From JAFGCN01 sp964547015 (lineage in GTDB: Archaea > Aenigmatarchaeota > Aenigmatarchaeia > QMZS01): a DNA stretch of 37,184 nucleotides. A program made the position numbers and the translations under genes. The DNA is taken from assembly GCA_964547015.1 (NCBI GenBank), contig CAZJKT010000011.1, forward strand, positions 1 through 37,184. Reading direction: 5' to 3'. This document shows, piece after piece, positions 15,907 to 24,772 of the stretch (the first letter of the stretch is position 1; each line of letters starts with the position of its first letter). The notes beneath the pieces were generated by a model. The model saw nothing but the letters and a program-made list of their open reading frames with translations. It ran no database searches and was not told the DNA's origin.

Positions 15907-16311
15907 ATGTTATTTAGAAGAACTATCAATACTACGGGAATTGTTGAGGGTGAAAACAGAACAACCTTCGAGAAAAGTGAAACTATCGGAATAGCCGGTT
16001 ATGGATTTAGGATAGAGACAAAAGAGCGATACTGGAGGGGATATAGCGGGAAGATGGAAGACATGCCGGGATTTTTCATGGAGGGGCATGTAGCCCTAAC
16101 AGATTGTCCCAAGGATGCAACAAATCTGGAAATGTATGCGGCGGAAAATGGAGTTGTCCTTGCCACCTACAAAAAAGAAACCACCTGCGAACCTGACGGT
16201 TATGCAAAGCTATACCACAGGGCAGTTGTAGGGGATGTAATGGAAGACTATTCCAAATATCTGCGAGAGATTCCCTTAAAGATAGGTAATCTCCTAGAGA
16301 AGACGACCTAA
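15907..16311 (+). CDS. Hypothetical protein
   Basis: No family is recognised. This 134-residue protein has no membrane segment or signal peptide. It appears rich in beta strands, with many aromatic and glycine residues (GYGFRIETKERYWRGYSG, about 37-54) and two cysteines (DCPKD, TTCEPDG). A 6-bp gap to the next gene on the same strand suggests a two-gene operon. Its promoter region is shared with the TrmB-type regulator, so it may be that regulator's target. Confidence 0.55.
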   Translation: MLFRRTINTTGIVEGENRTTFEKSETIGIAGYGFRIETKERYWRGYSGKMEDMPGFFMEGHVALTDCPKDATNLEMYAAENGVVLATYKKETTCEPDGYAKLYHRAVVGDVMEDYSKYLREIPLKIGNLLEKTT

Positions 16312-16317
16312 TATAAA

Positions 16318-16722
16318 ATGACAGGCCATATTAAATCTCCGGTAAATGATTATTTTCAGGGTTTGGACCCAGAGGTTAGAGATCAAATCCTGGGGGAAGT
16401 AAGAATTGCATATAACGAAAAAGGAAGGGTTGACTGGGAAATATTTGACCAAATTGTAAACAGCTATCGGACGGAAGGGCTTGTCATTAACCTAATATTC
16501 GAAAGCCTTAGAGATGAGGGGGTACTTAGCCCCAGAGGAGGATGGGGAATTTACGAAAAAAATTTGGTCGGCGGCTTAGGTTTTATTGGCCCTAAAGACA
16601 GCCTGCAGCCGCATTACTTCCCCAAATTTTGCCCCGCCCTGGAATATGCAAAAGCCCTCCTTAAAGATAAATATACCTTCTTAATTCATACCGGCAATAT
16701 AAACCATGTCAGCCGGAAGTAA
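16318..16722 (+). CDS. Hypothetical protein
   Basis: No family is recognised. The 134 residues are soluble. The helical N-terminal half (VNDYFQGLDPEVRDQILGEV, about 9-28) is followed by a glycine-rich middle (SPRGGWGIYEKNLVGGLGF) and a C-terminal region with ALEYAKALLKDKYTF. It lies 6 bp after the previous gene and is probably co-translated with it. Its last 14 bp overlap the 3' end of the convergent phosphoglycerate mutase gene. Confidence 0.55.
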   Translation: MTGHIKSPVNDYFQGLDPEVRDQILGEVRIAYNEKGRVDWEIFDQIVNSYRTEGLVINLIFESLRDEGVLSPRGGWGIYEKNLVGGLGFIGPKDSLQPHYFPKFCPALEYAKALLKDKYTFLIHTGNINHVSRK

Positions 16723-18247
16723 TCAAACTCTCCCCATCCATCGCCTTTGGCTTCTTTATCCCCATAATCTCCAAAATTGTCGGGGCGACAGCCTTTTGCC
16801 CGCCCCGCCTAAGCTTTGCCTTTCGCAATCTTTCATCATTTGAAACAACAATAAAAGGCACCAAATTTGTGGAGTGGGCGGGTTTTGGCTTACCGTCGGG
16901 ATAGAGTTTGTCCTCAGCGCTTCCGTGGTCAGCCGTAAGAACTACTGTGTACCCGTTCTCAAGCCCGGCTTTTGCGACATCGCCGATGCATTCGTCAACG
17001 GTTTCAACTGCCCTGATAATCGCCTTTTTGGCCGCCGAGTGCCCCACAAGGTCGCAGTTGGCAAAGTTCACCAGAATAAAATCAAAGCGTTTCTTATCTA
17101 TCTCTTTAACCAGCCTGTCCCTTACAGAATACGCCGACATTTCGGGCTTTAAGTCGTAGGAGGGAACTTTAGGTGAAGGTATCAGGACCCTTTTTTCTTC
17201 CGGATAGGGCTTTTCAATCTGGGAATTAAAAAAATAGGTTACATGCGCATATTTTTCGGTTTCGGCAATCCTTAACTGCCTGACGTTTGCTTTTGAGAGA
17301 ACTTCGCCGAGGCTGTTTTTAATAGGCAGCTCCCTATAAGCAAAGGGACAGCTAAAAGATTTGTCATACCGGGCCATCGTTGTGAAAAGTATTTTAGGAG
17401 TCTTGCCTCGCTTAAACTTCCTAAATGACTTTTTTTCAAAAGCTGCGGTAAGCTGCCTTGGGCGGTCTGTCCTGAAGTTGAAAAAAATTACAGAGTCGCC
17501 GTTCTCTATCAGGGCAACCGGCTTTTTCTTTCTGTCCGCAATCAGGGTCGGCTTAATATAGTAGTCCGTCTTTTCTCCTCTTTTATATGCCTGTTTTATC
17601 GCGTCCTTGGCGTTTTTTGCCAAAAAGCCTTTTCCGTGCACCAGGAGGTCATAGGCTGCCTTTGTGCGGCCCCAATTGTTGTCCCGGTCCATCGCGTAGT
17701 ATCTCCCGCAGACGCTTGCGATTCTTGCCCCTGCCTTTTTTGCCTCTTTCTCAACTATTGCAACATATTTTTCAGCGGACTTTTCGGGCACATCCCGCCC
17801 GTCAGCTATAAAATGGATAAAGATCTTTTTGGCTTTCATTTTTTTCGCCATCCTCAGAAGCGCAAAAAGATGGTCTGTGTGGGCGTGAACGCCCTCATCA
17901 GAGCAAAGGCCGATCAGGTGAAGGCTTGAATTGTTTCTTTTGGCAAAATCAATAGCCCCAACCAGCGCCTTGTTCGAAAAAAAAGTTTTGTCTTTTATAG
18001 AGCGGTTGATTCTCTCAAACGGCTGAAAAACAATCCTTCCCGCTCCCATATGAAGGTGGCCGACCTCGGAATTTCCCTGAGAGCCTTTCGGAAGCCCCAC
18101 TGCCTCTCCGGATGCCTTGTTTCGTGTGTGCGGGTAGGTCCTGAACAAGTGGTCGAAGTTTGGGGTTTTTGCCTGCAAGATATAATTGCCGGGGCCTTCG
18201 GGAGCAAGCCCCCAGCCATCCATTACAACCAAAATGGCTCTCCGCAT
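16709..18247 (-). CDS. gpmI: 2,3-bisphosphoglycerate-independent phosphoglycerate mutase (GpmI type)
   Basis: This enzyme interconverts 3- and 2-phosphoglycerate in glycolysis and gluconeogenesis, using two metal ions and a phosphoserine intermediate. The 512 residues match the long, bacterial-style iPGM rather than the shorter archaeal ApgM (about 400). The first metal aspartate is in VVMDGWG (Asp10). The nucleophilic serine is in QGNSEVGH (Ser60). The inserted phosphatase-cap domain contains HFIADGRDVPEKSAE and CGRYYAMDRDNNW. The second metal set is in NFANCDLVGHS and TADHGSAED. All key residues appear intact. GpmI occurs in some other archaea, so transfer from bacteria is possible but may be old. 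It is convergent with the hypothetical pair, with a 14-bp overlap. Confidence 0.95.
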   Translation of the reverse strand: MRRAILVVMDGWGLAPEGPGNYILQAKTPNFDHLFRTYPHTRNKASGEAVGLPKGSQGNSEVGHLHMGAGRIVFQPFERINRSIKDKTFFSNKALVGAIDFAKRNNSSLHLIGLCSDEGVHAHTDHLFALLRMAKKMKAKKIFIHFIADGRDVPEKSAEKYVAIVEKEAKKAGARIASVCGRYYAMDRDNNWGRTKAAYDLLVHGKGFLAKNAKDAIKQAYKRGEKTDYYIKPTLIADRKKKPVALIENGDSVIFFNFRTDRPRQLTAAFEKKSFRKFKRGKTPKILFTTMARYDKSFSCPFAYRELPIKNSLGEVLSKANVRQLRIAETEKYAHVTYFFNSQIEKPYPEEKRVLIPSPKVPSYDLKPEMSAYSVRDRLVKEIDKKRFDFILVNFANCDLVGHSAAKKAIIRAVETVDECIGDVAKAGLENGYTVVLTADHGSAEDKLYPDGKPKPAHSTNLVPFIVVSNDERLRKAKLRRGGQKAVAPTILEIMGIKKPKAMDGESLITSG

Positions 18248-18316
18248 AATTAAGAAATAGGTAAATTAAGTGTATCTGATTTTGAAAAGGGTATATTTTC
18301 GCAGAGGGATAAATAT

Positions 18317-18634
18317 ATGGATGAAATTTCACCTTCGAACAAGGTCCCTCTAGTTCAAATTTTGGTAGAATACAGGGATCCCTTTCCATACTACAGCAGA
18401 TATCCTGACAAATACAAAAATTTTGAGAATTGGCTGGAAACTCTACCCGTATTTTGCGGATACCGAAATGATCCCGAAAGACCGCCTGACTACAAAATAA
18501 TTAGCCTGGGAGACCATAGGTATATCATTTCAATAACCCATCCTACAGGTGAAGGCAAAAACCCAACAGCGCTTATTGAAACACTAAGGCCTTTCATATA
18601 TGATAACTTAATAAACCCGAATATCCTTTTTTAA
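18317..18634 (+). CDS. Hypothetical protein
   Basis: No family is recognised. The 105-residue soluble protein has a strand-like start (VPLVQILVEYRDPFPYYSRY, about 10-29). It is rich in aromatic residues and proline, with a central YKIISLGDHRYIISITH stretch suggesting a beta hairpin. A TATA-like ATAAATAT lies close before the ATG. It is divergent from the phosphoglycerate mutase gene across a 69-bp gap. Coding is supported by normal codon content and tight packing between neighbours, not by homology. Confidence 0.5.
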   Translation: MDEISPSNKVPLVQILVEYRDPFPYYSRYPDKYKNFENWLETLPVFCGYRNDPERPPDYKIISLGDHRYIISITHPTGEGKNPTALIETLRPFIYDNLINPNILF

Positions 18635-18691
18635 CGGGCTTCTGGCCATAAAACCGCCGCAAAACCAATATATAGCTCAAGTAACTAATTT

Positions 18692-19207
18692 ATGGATACT
18701 GCAATACTCATTCTTGCAGGGATATTTTTGCTCTTGGGAGTAGGGGCAATTGTCCTTTATCTAGGCCCGAAAATGAAAGGCTCCATAAAAATCAGTCTGC
18801 CAAAAACCGCTTATGAAGGGAGCGAAACAATATCCGGAAGTTTTGAGCTAAACTGCAAAAAAGAGATAATTTCAAACGGGCTTTATGCAATTGCCTATGC
18901 TGAGCGCCTTCAAAAAGATTATATTTCAGGCAGGGGCTCTTCAAGCTCCTGGGTCAAAATCTATGAAAATAAGCAGCCTGTTGATGGAAAAAAAACCTAC
19001 CCTGCAGGATTTTCCCGGAATTTCGAGTTCAATGTTTCTCTGCCAAAAAGCCTGGGGCCGCAGTCAGAGGGAGTAATCGCGTCAATAAGCAAGGCCAAAA
19101 ACATGATTTTTGGAAACAAAATAAGGTGGAGGCTAAAAATCCACCTTGACGCCAAAGGGCTTGACCTGTCCAAAACGCAAAATATTACGGTAAACTTTAC
19201 GGAATGA
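18692..19207 (+). CDS. Membrane-anchored beta-sandwich protein, possibly arrestin-like
   Basis: The first 25 residues form a single transmembrane helix (AILILAGIFLLLGVGAIVLY). The remaining 145 or so look like a beta sandwich. The segment IKISLPKTAYEGSETISGSF (about 32-51) resembles the opening strands of arrestin or Spo0M-like domains, which begin with an extended strand and a polarised 'sets up a complex' pattern. The end (KNITVNFTE-like) also fits a final strand. Lack of cysteines suggests the domain could be on either side of the membrane. The fold assignment is inference from pattern only. Confidence 0.5.
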   Translation: MDTAILILAGIFLLLGVGAIVLYLGPKMKGSIKISLPKTAYEGSETISGSFELNCKKEIISNGLYAIAYAERLQKDYISGRGSSSSWVKIYENKQPVDGKKTYPAGFSRNFEFNVSLPKSLGPQSEGVIASISKAKNMIFGNKIRWRLKIHLDAKGLDLSKTQNITVNFTE

Positions 19208-19269
19208 TTATCGGAATAAGACCGCCAGACCCTAAAAATCTCTTCAATATTACCTAAGAGACTATTATT

Positions 19270-20097
19270 ATGAGAAAGCCGGCATTTGCGGGGAGCTTTT
19301 ACCCTTCAGAGCAAAAAGAGCTCCTCTCCGAGCTTGAGCTTTTGTTCAACAGCCAACAGCCGGAAAAATATTATGATGATGCGGTCGGGCTAATTGCGCC
19401 CCATGCAGGATATCTTTATTCCGGGCATGTAGCCGCAAAAATATACAATGCAATCTCAAGAACACCCAAAAGGAGGGTTGTGGTAATCGGTGTAGACCAT
19501 CGGGGAGGGGATGTTATTGCAACCTCAAAGCAAGATTGGCTGACTCCGCTTGGGCCCGTAAAAATAGACCTTGACAAAATCCTGCAGATAACCAAAGAGC
19601 AGGCAATTGTTGAGGATGAATTTGCGCTAAAAAATGAGCATTCTATTGAGGTCCAATTGCCCTTTTTGCAGTATATTTTCGGGGGATTTTACTTCACCCC
19701 CCTCCAGCTCCCAAGAATAGGCTTTAGTGAAATCCAAGACCTTGCCCAAAAGCTTGCCGACAGGGAAACCCTCTTTGTAGCATCATCCGACCTGATTCAC
19801 TTCGGGTCAAACTACGGATTTGTGCCTAAAGAATGCATCTACGGCCCAAACGAATTCGTAAAGGGGCTTGATGAAAAAATTATCGCCCGAATTATTGAAG
19901 GCGACCCCGAAAGTTTCTACAACTACATTTTGGACAACGACCTTACCGTCTGCGGAGTCGCCCCTATAACCCTACTTATGGAAATATCAAGGATTCTAAA
20001 AGCAAAAACAATTGAAAAAGTAGGCTACGACAATTCCTTTTCACGGTCGCACGATGTTTCCTCAATTGTCGGCTATGCGGGGATAGCCTTTTCTTAG
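19270..20097 (+). CDS. Memo-family protein (AmmeMemoRadiSam system protein B)
   Basis: The 275 residues match the Memo family, related to extradiol ring-cleavage dioxygenases. The opening RKPAFAGSFYPSEQKELL is a family signature. It is followed by GLIAPHAGYLYSGHVAAK (about 41-58, with a metal-type histidine), VIGVDHRGG (about 73-81), ENEHSIEVQLPFLQ-like KNEHSIEVQLPFL (about 118-130), SSDLIHFG (about 170-177) and YDNSFSRSHDVSSIVGYAG at the end. In many archaea Memo genes sit beside an AMMECR1 gene and a radical SAM gene. Neither partner is adjacent here. The molecular function of archaeal Memo remains unclear. The start is in CTATTATTATG. Confidence 0.9.
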   Translation: MRKPAFAGSFYPSEQKELLSELELLFNSQQPEKYYDDAVGLIAPHAGYLYSGHVAAKIYNAISRTPKRRVVVIGVDHRGGDVIATSKQDWLTPLGPVKIDLDKILQITKEQAIVEDEFALKNEHSIEVQLPFLQYIFGGFYFTPLQLPRIGFSEIQDLAQKLADRETLFVASSDLIHFGSNYGFVPKECIYGPNEFVKGLDEKIIARIIEGDPESFYNYILDNDLTVCGVAPITLLMEISRILKAKTIEKVGYDNSFSRSHDVSSIVGYAGIAFS

Positions 20098-20149
20098 CCT
20101 AAAGGTTACCCTGGAAAACCCTAAATACTAAGCAAAAATTTAAAACAGA

Positions 20150-20977
20150 TTATTTTCCTGCAGGCGTGCCTTTTTTCCACAAGTGGTCGAAAACAGGCTC
20201 CATTAAGTTTTGGGCCATGTGTTCGCTTTTTGTCCAAAACAAGGTATCCTGTGTAGGCTCTACCATTTTCTCGTCAGTAAGCCCAAGCAGGACATGCTCT
20301 CCGTCATAGATATGCATTCTTGAGTAGTCCCTCTTCAGGTCGGCAATATTTCTTATTTCCGCATAAGGGGCAAGTTCCGCAACAATGCTTCTATTCCTGT
20401 CGGTTATAGGGGCAGCCACCATTACAGGCACTTTTGCTCCCCTAAGCTTGCTTAGGGTCTTTATGTGGTAGGTGAGGTTCTCAAGCCCCCTCTCTGTAGT
20501 AAGTATCTTTGCGTATTTTGATGTCTTTCCTAGCATCGTCCTTATGTGAAAGTTTACTTTATCCTCTGACTTTATCACTCCGCTGAAGTCTGAAGGGTTT
20601 ATGACCTTAAGGTCCTTATTGTAAAGCGCGGTAAGGTCTGTCATTATCTCCGTAGTTTTAAGCTCCTTGAGCCTTTTGCCGGCTTCCTCTGCATTCTTTA
20701 GCATATTAAGCCTCATCCTGTCAAATGCCTCCATAGGCTCAACAGCCACATACTTAAACGGGCTGCCGCTTTGTATTACCACAAGCCCCTTCTCTTCCAA
20801 TGACTCAAGGACATCATATGCCCTTGCCCTCGGCACTCCTGAAAGGTCTGAAAGCTCGCTTGCTGTTGCAACTTTTTTTATGAGAAGGGCGGCATATATA
20901 TTTCTCTCATATAAATTAAGCCCTATTCCCCTCAATCCCTCCAAGACTTTTCTTGGAACCAGTTGTGTTATGACCAT
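20150..20977 (-). CDS. TrmB-family transcriptional regulator
   Basis: This second TrmB-type regulator has 275 residues. The N-terminal winged helix (about 12-75) includes LNLYERNIYAALLIKKVATA and LSGVPRARAYDVLESLEEKG. A coiled linker around residues 95-110 and a C-terminal region of about 150 residues follow. That region ends with DTLFWTKSEHMAQNLMEPVF. It differs clearly from the one at 15078, so the two are distant paralogues. It is divergent from secD across 193 bp. A TATA-like box lies about 24 bp before the ATG. The repeated GTTAC elements in the gap (GTTAC at about 21013 and in AAGTTACGC near 21045) could be binding sites. The ligand is unknown. Confidence 0.82.
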   Translation of the reverse strand: MVITQLVPRKVLEGLRGIGLNLYERNIYAALLIKKVATASELSDLSGVPRARAYDVLESLEEKGLVVIQSGSPFKYVAVEPMEAFDRMRLNMLKNAEEAGKRLKELKTTEIMTDLTALYNKDLKVINPSDFSGVIKSEDKVNFHIRTMLGKTSKYAKILTTERGLENLTYHIKTLSKLRGAKVPVMVAAPITDRNRSIVAELAPYAEIRNIADLKRDYSRMHIYDGEHVLLGLTDEKMVEPTQDTLFWTKSEHMAQNLMEPVFDHLWKKGTPAGK

Positions 20978-20994
20978 ATTATAACTTTATTTTG

Positions 20995-21006
20995 AATATA
21001 TAAATA
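20995..21006 (-). promoter_or_regulatory. TATA box of the TrmB-type gene
   Basis: AATATATAAATA on the plus strand (TATTTATATATT on the minus strand) is centred about 24 bp before the minus-strand ATG at 20977. This fits a leaderless transcript. The rest of the divergent gap to secD is A/T-rich, with no other clear feature besides the GTTAC elements. Confidence 0.5.
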
Positions 21007-21170
21007 CTTTACGTTACTCGGCTATATATAATTTTCAGAAAAGTTACGCATATTCCCAATAACAATATAAGGCTAGATATTTATATTTGCTTTATTAACC
21101 ACAAAAGCCTTGCTTGTCCCGCCACAAAGGCTCCCGACTGCAGCCAAATTATTAATTTTGCTGTTAGTTT

Positions 21171-22868
21171 ATGAGCCTAAAAAAACTGATATTTAAGTGG
21201 CAAATATTGCTTCTTGCAATACTTATAGTTATATCTATATTCGCTATAGCTCCCCGCCCAAACACTATTGGGGTAAGCGTCACCTCAGTTGGGGAAGGGG
21301 CTTTTTACGGAAAAATCTCGCCCGGAACAATCTTATATTCTGCTGAAATGATGGGCTCAGGGGACAGGCAAAATATAATGGAGCTTGCCGACCTTATTGA
21401 GTTTCAGGGAAAATCCGGCTATCTGGTGCTCTCCACAGACAGAGGCACCCAGACTATTGCCCTAAAGGGCGACGAGACTTTTAATATATCCGTTGAAAAG
21501 CTGCCAAGCTCAAACCTTAAGTTCGGCCTTGATATACAGGGAGGGACAAGGGCGCTCCTAAAGCCGCAAAATGTGACAAACACAACATTAGATGAGGTTA
21601 TATCAACTCTTGAAACCAGGATAAATGTTTACGGGCTTAGGCAGGCGGAATTCAGAAAAGTTGAGGTCGGCGAAGAAAGCCTTGTAATGGTATCAATTGC
21701 GGGCGGCACCCCTCAGGAGATAGAAGACCTTATATCCCGAAAGGGGGAATTTGAGGCCACAATTCCTTTAAGGCTCAAGGACGGGGAAACCTTCCACTTA
21801 GGCAAGTTCCTTGAGGGGACTAATGAAGAATTTACCCTGGAAATTGCCGGAAATGATACAATCAGGATAGGCGGAAATGAATACCTTTTGGGTGAAACTT
21901 TCAGCCTCAAGGAAATTGCCTTCCTTGCCAAAAATATCACCCGAGGGGAAGCGGTTATTGAGGGCCTAGTTTTTACGGGAAGGGACATCATTGCAACAGG
22001 AATCCCGCCTGAAGTAAGCTATCTCCAAAAAGCTCAGGATGGGGGCTATCGATACCAATTCGGGGTTATAATTTCCGGAGAAGGGGCAAAAAGGTTTGCG
22101 GAACTTACCCAGAACTTGAATGCGGTGCCTTCTGCCGGAGGGGGAACTTCGCTTTCCGAAAATATTCACCTCTACCTCGATAAAAAAGAGATAGATTCCC
22201 TGAGCATATCCTCGGGGCTTAAAGGCAGGGAAATCACAAACCCGGTTATTACCGGGTATGGCGCGACAAAGGAAGAAGCTCTGCAAAGCAGGGCAACCCT
22301 GACGGCCGTGCTTAAATCCGGCGACCTGCCTACAGAAATTGAGATAGTATCCCTAGACCAGCTTAGCTCTTCTTTTGGGGAAAGCTATCTTAAAATAATC
22401 GCATGGGCGGGCCTTATCGCTATTATAATGGTAAGCCTTGTGATATTTGCGGTTTACCGGCGAATTGAGCTTTCTATTGGCGTAATCCTGACCATGCTAT
22501 CAGAAGTTATCCTTATTCTCGGATTTGCCGCCATCACAAACTGGAACCTTTCAAGCCTTGCCCTTGCAGGGGTAATCGCAGCCATCGGTTTTGGGGTGGA
22601 TGACCAAATCCTGATTATAACCGAAACCATAAAGCAAAAAGAGAGATATTCAGTCAGAGAAGGGCTTAAGAGGGCATATTTTATGATATTTGGCGCGGGC
22701 GCAACAACCATATTTGCAATGGTCCCTATCTTTATTGCGGGTTTTGGCGTCTTTAAGGAAATCGGGGGATTTGCCCTAACAACCGTAATTGGGATATTGA
22801 TTGGAATCTTTATAACAAGGCCGGCTTTCAGCAAATATGTTGAGTATATTGCCTCAAAGAACCGATAA
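21171..22868 (+). CDS. secD: Protein-export membrane protein SecD
   Basis: SecD works with SecF and the Sec translocon, using the ion gradient to help pull proteins across the membrane. The 565 residues show the RND-type layout. A first membrane helix (about 9-27) is followed by a large external region (about 30-405), including FGLDIQGGTRALL (about 118-130), the family's D1 signature. Five further helices follow (about 408-560), with GVDDQILI (the conserved charged segment) and TTIFAMVPIFIAGFG. The C-terminus is complete. SecF normally sits immediately beside SecD in archaea. Here the neighbours are a TrmB-type regulator and GGGP synthase, so secF must be elsewhere. Confidence 0.93.
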   Translation: MSLKKLIFKWQILLLAILIVISIFAIAPRPNTIGVSVTSVGEGAFYGKISPGTILYSAEMMGSGDRQNIMELADLIEFQGKSGYLVLSTDRGTQTIALKGDETFNISVEKLPSSNLKFGLDIQGGTRALLKPQNVTNTTLDEVISTLETRINVYGLRQAEFRKVEVGEESLVMVSIAGGTPQEIEDLISRKGEFEATIPLRLKDGETFHLGKFLEGTNEEFTLEIAGNDTIRIGGNEYLLGETFSLKEIAFLAKNITRGEAVIEGLVFTGRDIIATGIPPEVSYLQKAQDGGYRYQFGVIISGEGAKRFAELTQNLNAVPSAGGGTSLSENIHLYLDKKEIDSLSISSGLKGREITNPVITGYGATKEEALQSRATLTAVLKSGDLPTEIEIVSLDQLSSSFGESYLKIIAWAGLIAIIMVSLVIFAVYRRIELSIGVILTMLSEVILILGFAAITNWNLSSLALAGVIAAIGFGVDDQILIITETIKQKERYSVREGLKRAYFMIFGAGATTIFAMVPIFIAGFGVFKEIGGFALTTVIGILIGIFITRPAFSKYVEYIASKNR

Positions 22869-22886
22869 GGGGAACCTGAGCCATAA

Positions 22887-22902
22887 GTTGGCCCAAGCCA
22901 AC
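22887..22902 (+). terminator. Short perfect hairpin after secD
   Basis: GTTGGC (22887-22892) and GCCAAC (22897-22902) form a 6-bp perfect stem with a CCAA loop, 19 bp beyond the secD stop. There is no downstream T-run. It may protect or end the transcript. The remaining part of the 131-bp gap shows nothing else clear. Confidence 0.3.
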
Positions 22903-22999
22903 AAAGGCGCCCGATGCCCCCCAAAAAGCCCTAAGTTAGCGATAAATAATAAATGCTTTTCTCCCTCAGCAGGCTTTTAAACTATCCCGAATAACAATT

Positions 23000-23740
23000 A
23001 TGGTATTTAACGAACTCAAGGAGAAGCTTAAAAGCCAAAAAATCCACATTACACTTATAGACCCAGACAAGCAATCTGTAGATGAGGCCGTGGCTCTCGC
23101 AAAACTGGCAAAAGAGTCGGGAACAGACGCTTTTATGGTCGGAGGCTCTTCCCCAACAGTTGTGGTGAATTTAGATGAAGTTGTAAGGCGGCTTAAGCTT
23201 GAGCTGGACCTTCCCGTAATTCTTTTCCCCCACTCGCACGCCGGAATATCAAGGCATGCGGACGCCATATTTTTTATGAGCCTTTTGAATTCAAGCGACC
23301 CTGCCTACCTTATTGAAGAGCCTGTCAAGGGGGCGCCCCTTATAAGAGCCTATGGAATAGAGCCGATTCCAATGGGCTATATAATGTTTGAATCCGGAAA
23401 AAAGACCATGGCCCAGTTTGTAGGAAACCCCAAATTAATCCCTAATGAAAAGCCCGAGATAGCGGTAACCTATGCTCTGGCCGCCCAATATTTCGGTATG
23501 GGGCTGGTGTACCTTGAAGCCGGAAGCGGGGCGCAAATTCCCGTCTCAAACGAGGCGATAGCTGAGGTGCGAAAGCACTTAAATATTCCGATAATTGTTG
23601 GCGGGGGCATAAGGAGCAAAGAAACTGCGATAGAGAAGCTCAAAGCCGGCGCGGACATTATTGTTACCGGGACCATAAACGAGGGAAACCAAAAAAAGAT
23701 GCAGGAAATTATAAAGGCGATTAAGGAGTTTAAATTGTAA
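23000..23740 (+). CDS. Geranylgeranylglyceryl phosphate synthase
   Basis: This enzyme joins geranylgeranyl diphosphate to sn-glycerol-1-phosphate, the first ether bond of archaeal membrane lipids. It is a TIM-barrel prenyltransferase of the PcrB/GGGPS family. The 246 residues show HITLIDPDKQ (about 14-23), MVGGSS (about 46-51), VILFPHSHAGIS (about 73-84), YIMFES (about 127-132), VYLEAGSGA (about 172-180) and the phosphate-binding IIVGGGIRS and IIVTGTINEG near the C-terminus. The length favours the longer, group II-like form. The ATG follows CAATTATG. The gene stands alone; mevalonate kinase (9929) and CarS (27443) are functionally linked. Confidence 0.95.
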   Translation: MVFNELKEKLKSQKIHITLIDPDKQSVDEAVALAKLAKESGTDAFMVGGSSPTVVVNLDEVVRRLKLELDLPVILFPHSHAGISRHADAIFFMSLLNSSDPAYLIEEPVKGAPLIRAYGIEPIPMGYIMFESGKKTMAQFVGNPKLIPNEKPEIAVTYALAAQYFGMGLVYLEAGSGAQIPVSNEAIAEVRKHLNIPIIVGGGIRSKETAIEKLKAGADIIVTGTINEGNQKKMQEIIKAIKEFKL

Positions 23741-23825
23741 AATCTTAAATTATAAAACTTTCAGCCTTTGCAATACCTCAGTCAGGATGATTCCAAACTT
23801 GGCTTATAATTGTGCCTTTCCGACT

Positions 23826-24704
23826 TCATGCAAATCCCAGGCTCCAGATTATTGGAGAGAACAAAGAAGGAATCACAAAGAAGATAACTGAATAGGACAG
23901 GACCGCCAAAAACAGGTTCTTTGAAATAAGGAGATATTCCACAACAGAATTATGCCCGTAATTTAGCCTTGAAATAAAAGAAGATATAATTATTACAGAC
24001 TGAATCAGAAATACACCGTATATAAGCTCAACTGCCATTGGGGAAAATGCTGAAAGCCCCGCCTGATGCAAAGAAACCTGAAATAAGGATGCAAATATTC
24101 CGCCGGGGGCTCCGACACTTGCCCCTGCGGCCCCTGAAATTATAAAATAATATACCATCGTCAAAAGAACGCTAACTGAAGCAACTATCCCCACCACAAC
24201 CCCTAAAACCGGCGCATACACATGGTAGCTCAAATGGTGCCGGTGGGTAATTTTTCTGGCGCTAAGATAAGTATAGCTTGCAATCGCAATTGCCGCCCCC
24301 CAAAGCAAAAAAAGAGCGCAGAAAAGGCCATTGAAAAAGTAAGCCCCGCCATAAGAGGAAACAGGATAATATTCCCTAAAGCAAAAAATTCCCGGAAGGG
24401 CTACAGCAAACCCTAATAGGATTGAGAGAATTTTCACAGAAAATCCCAGGTCAAGCCCCGGAACCTTGACATATTTTCTTGGCCGGGCCTTGACTGCCTT
24501 ATTTTCGCTCAGCCTGCCCTTAAGCATTTCCTTTGATGCCCGCCAAAGAATCAGGGGGAAAATAATATTTGCTATAATCGCGAATTGCCAAAGTTCCCAT
24601 ACAAAGCCTCCATATTCCGCCAGAAGGGGGCTTAATGCAAAAAACAGCATATATAAAGCGAACAAAAGCCAAAGCCTAAAAGGGCTTCCCTGAGGTTTAG
24701 CCAT
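23826..24704 (-). CDS. Polytopic membrane protein, unknown
   Basis: No family is recognised. The 292 residues contain about seven hydrophobic segments, roughly at 10-29, 37-54, 88-108, 121-146, 165-190, 222-245 and 258-282. A basic cytosolic loop (KAVKARPRKYVKV, about 69-81) lies after the second segment. A short HRHH cluster (about 153-156) precedes the fifth. It is divergent from topoisomerase I across 68 bp that must hold both promoters, with TTTAAAATTTAAC-like sequence about 25-35 bp before this ATG. The role could be transport or membrane assembly, but nothing in the sequence decides it. Confidence 0.6.
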   Translation of the reverse strand: MAKPQGSPFRLWLLFALYMLFFALSPLLAEYGGFVWELWQFAIIANIIFPLILWRASKEMLKGRLSENKAVKARPRKYVKVPGLDLGFSVKILSILLGFAVALPGIFCFREYYPVSSYGGAYFFNGLFCALFLLWGAAIAIASYTYLSARKITHRHHLSYHVYAPVLGVVVGIVASVSVLLTMVYYFIISGAAGASVGAPGGIFASLFQVSLHQAGLSAFSPMAVELIYGVFLIQSVIIISSFISRLNYGHNSVVEYLLISKNLFLAVLSYSVIFFVIPSLFSPIIWSLGFA

Positions 24705-24772
24705 AATATATTATACCAACCATATAGTTAAATTTTAAAACCGCACTAAAAAGTTTAAATGACCTGTTATAT

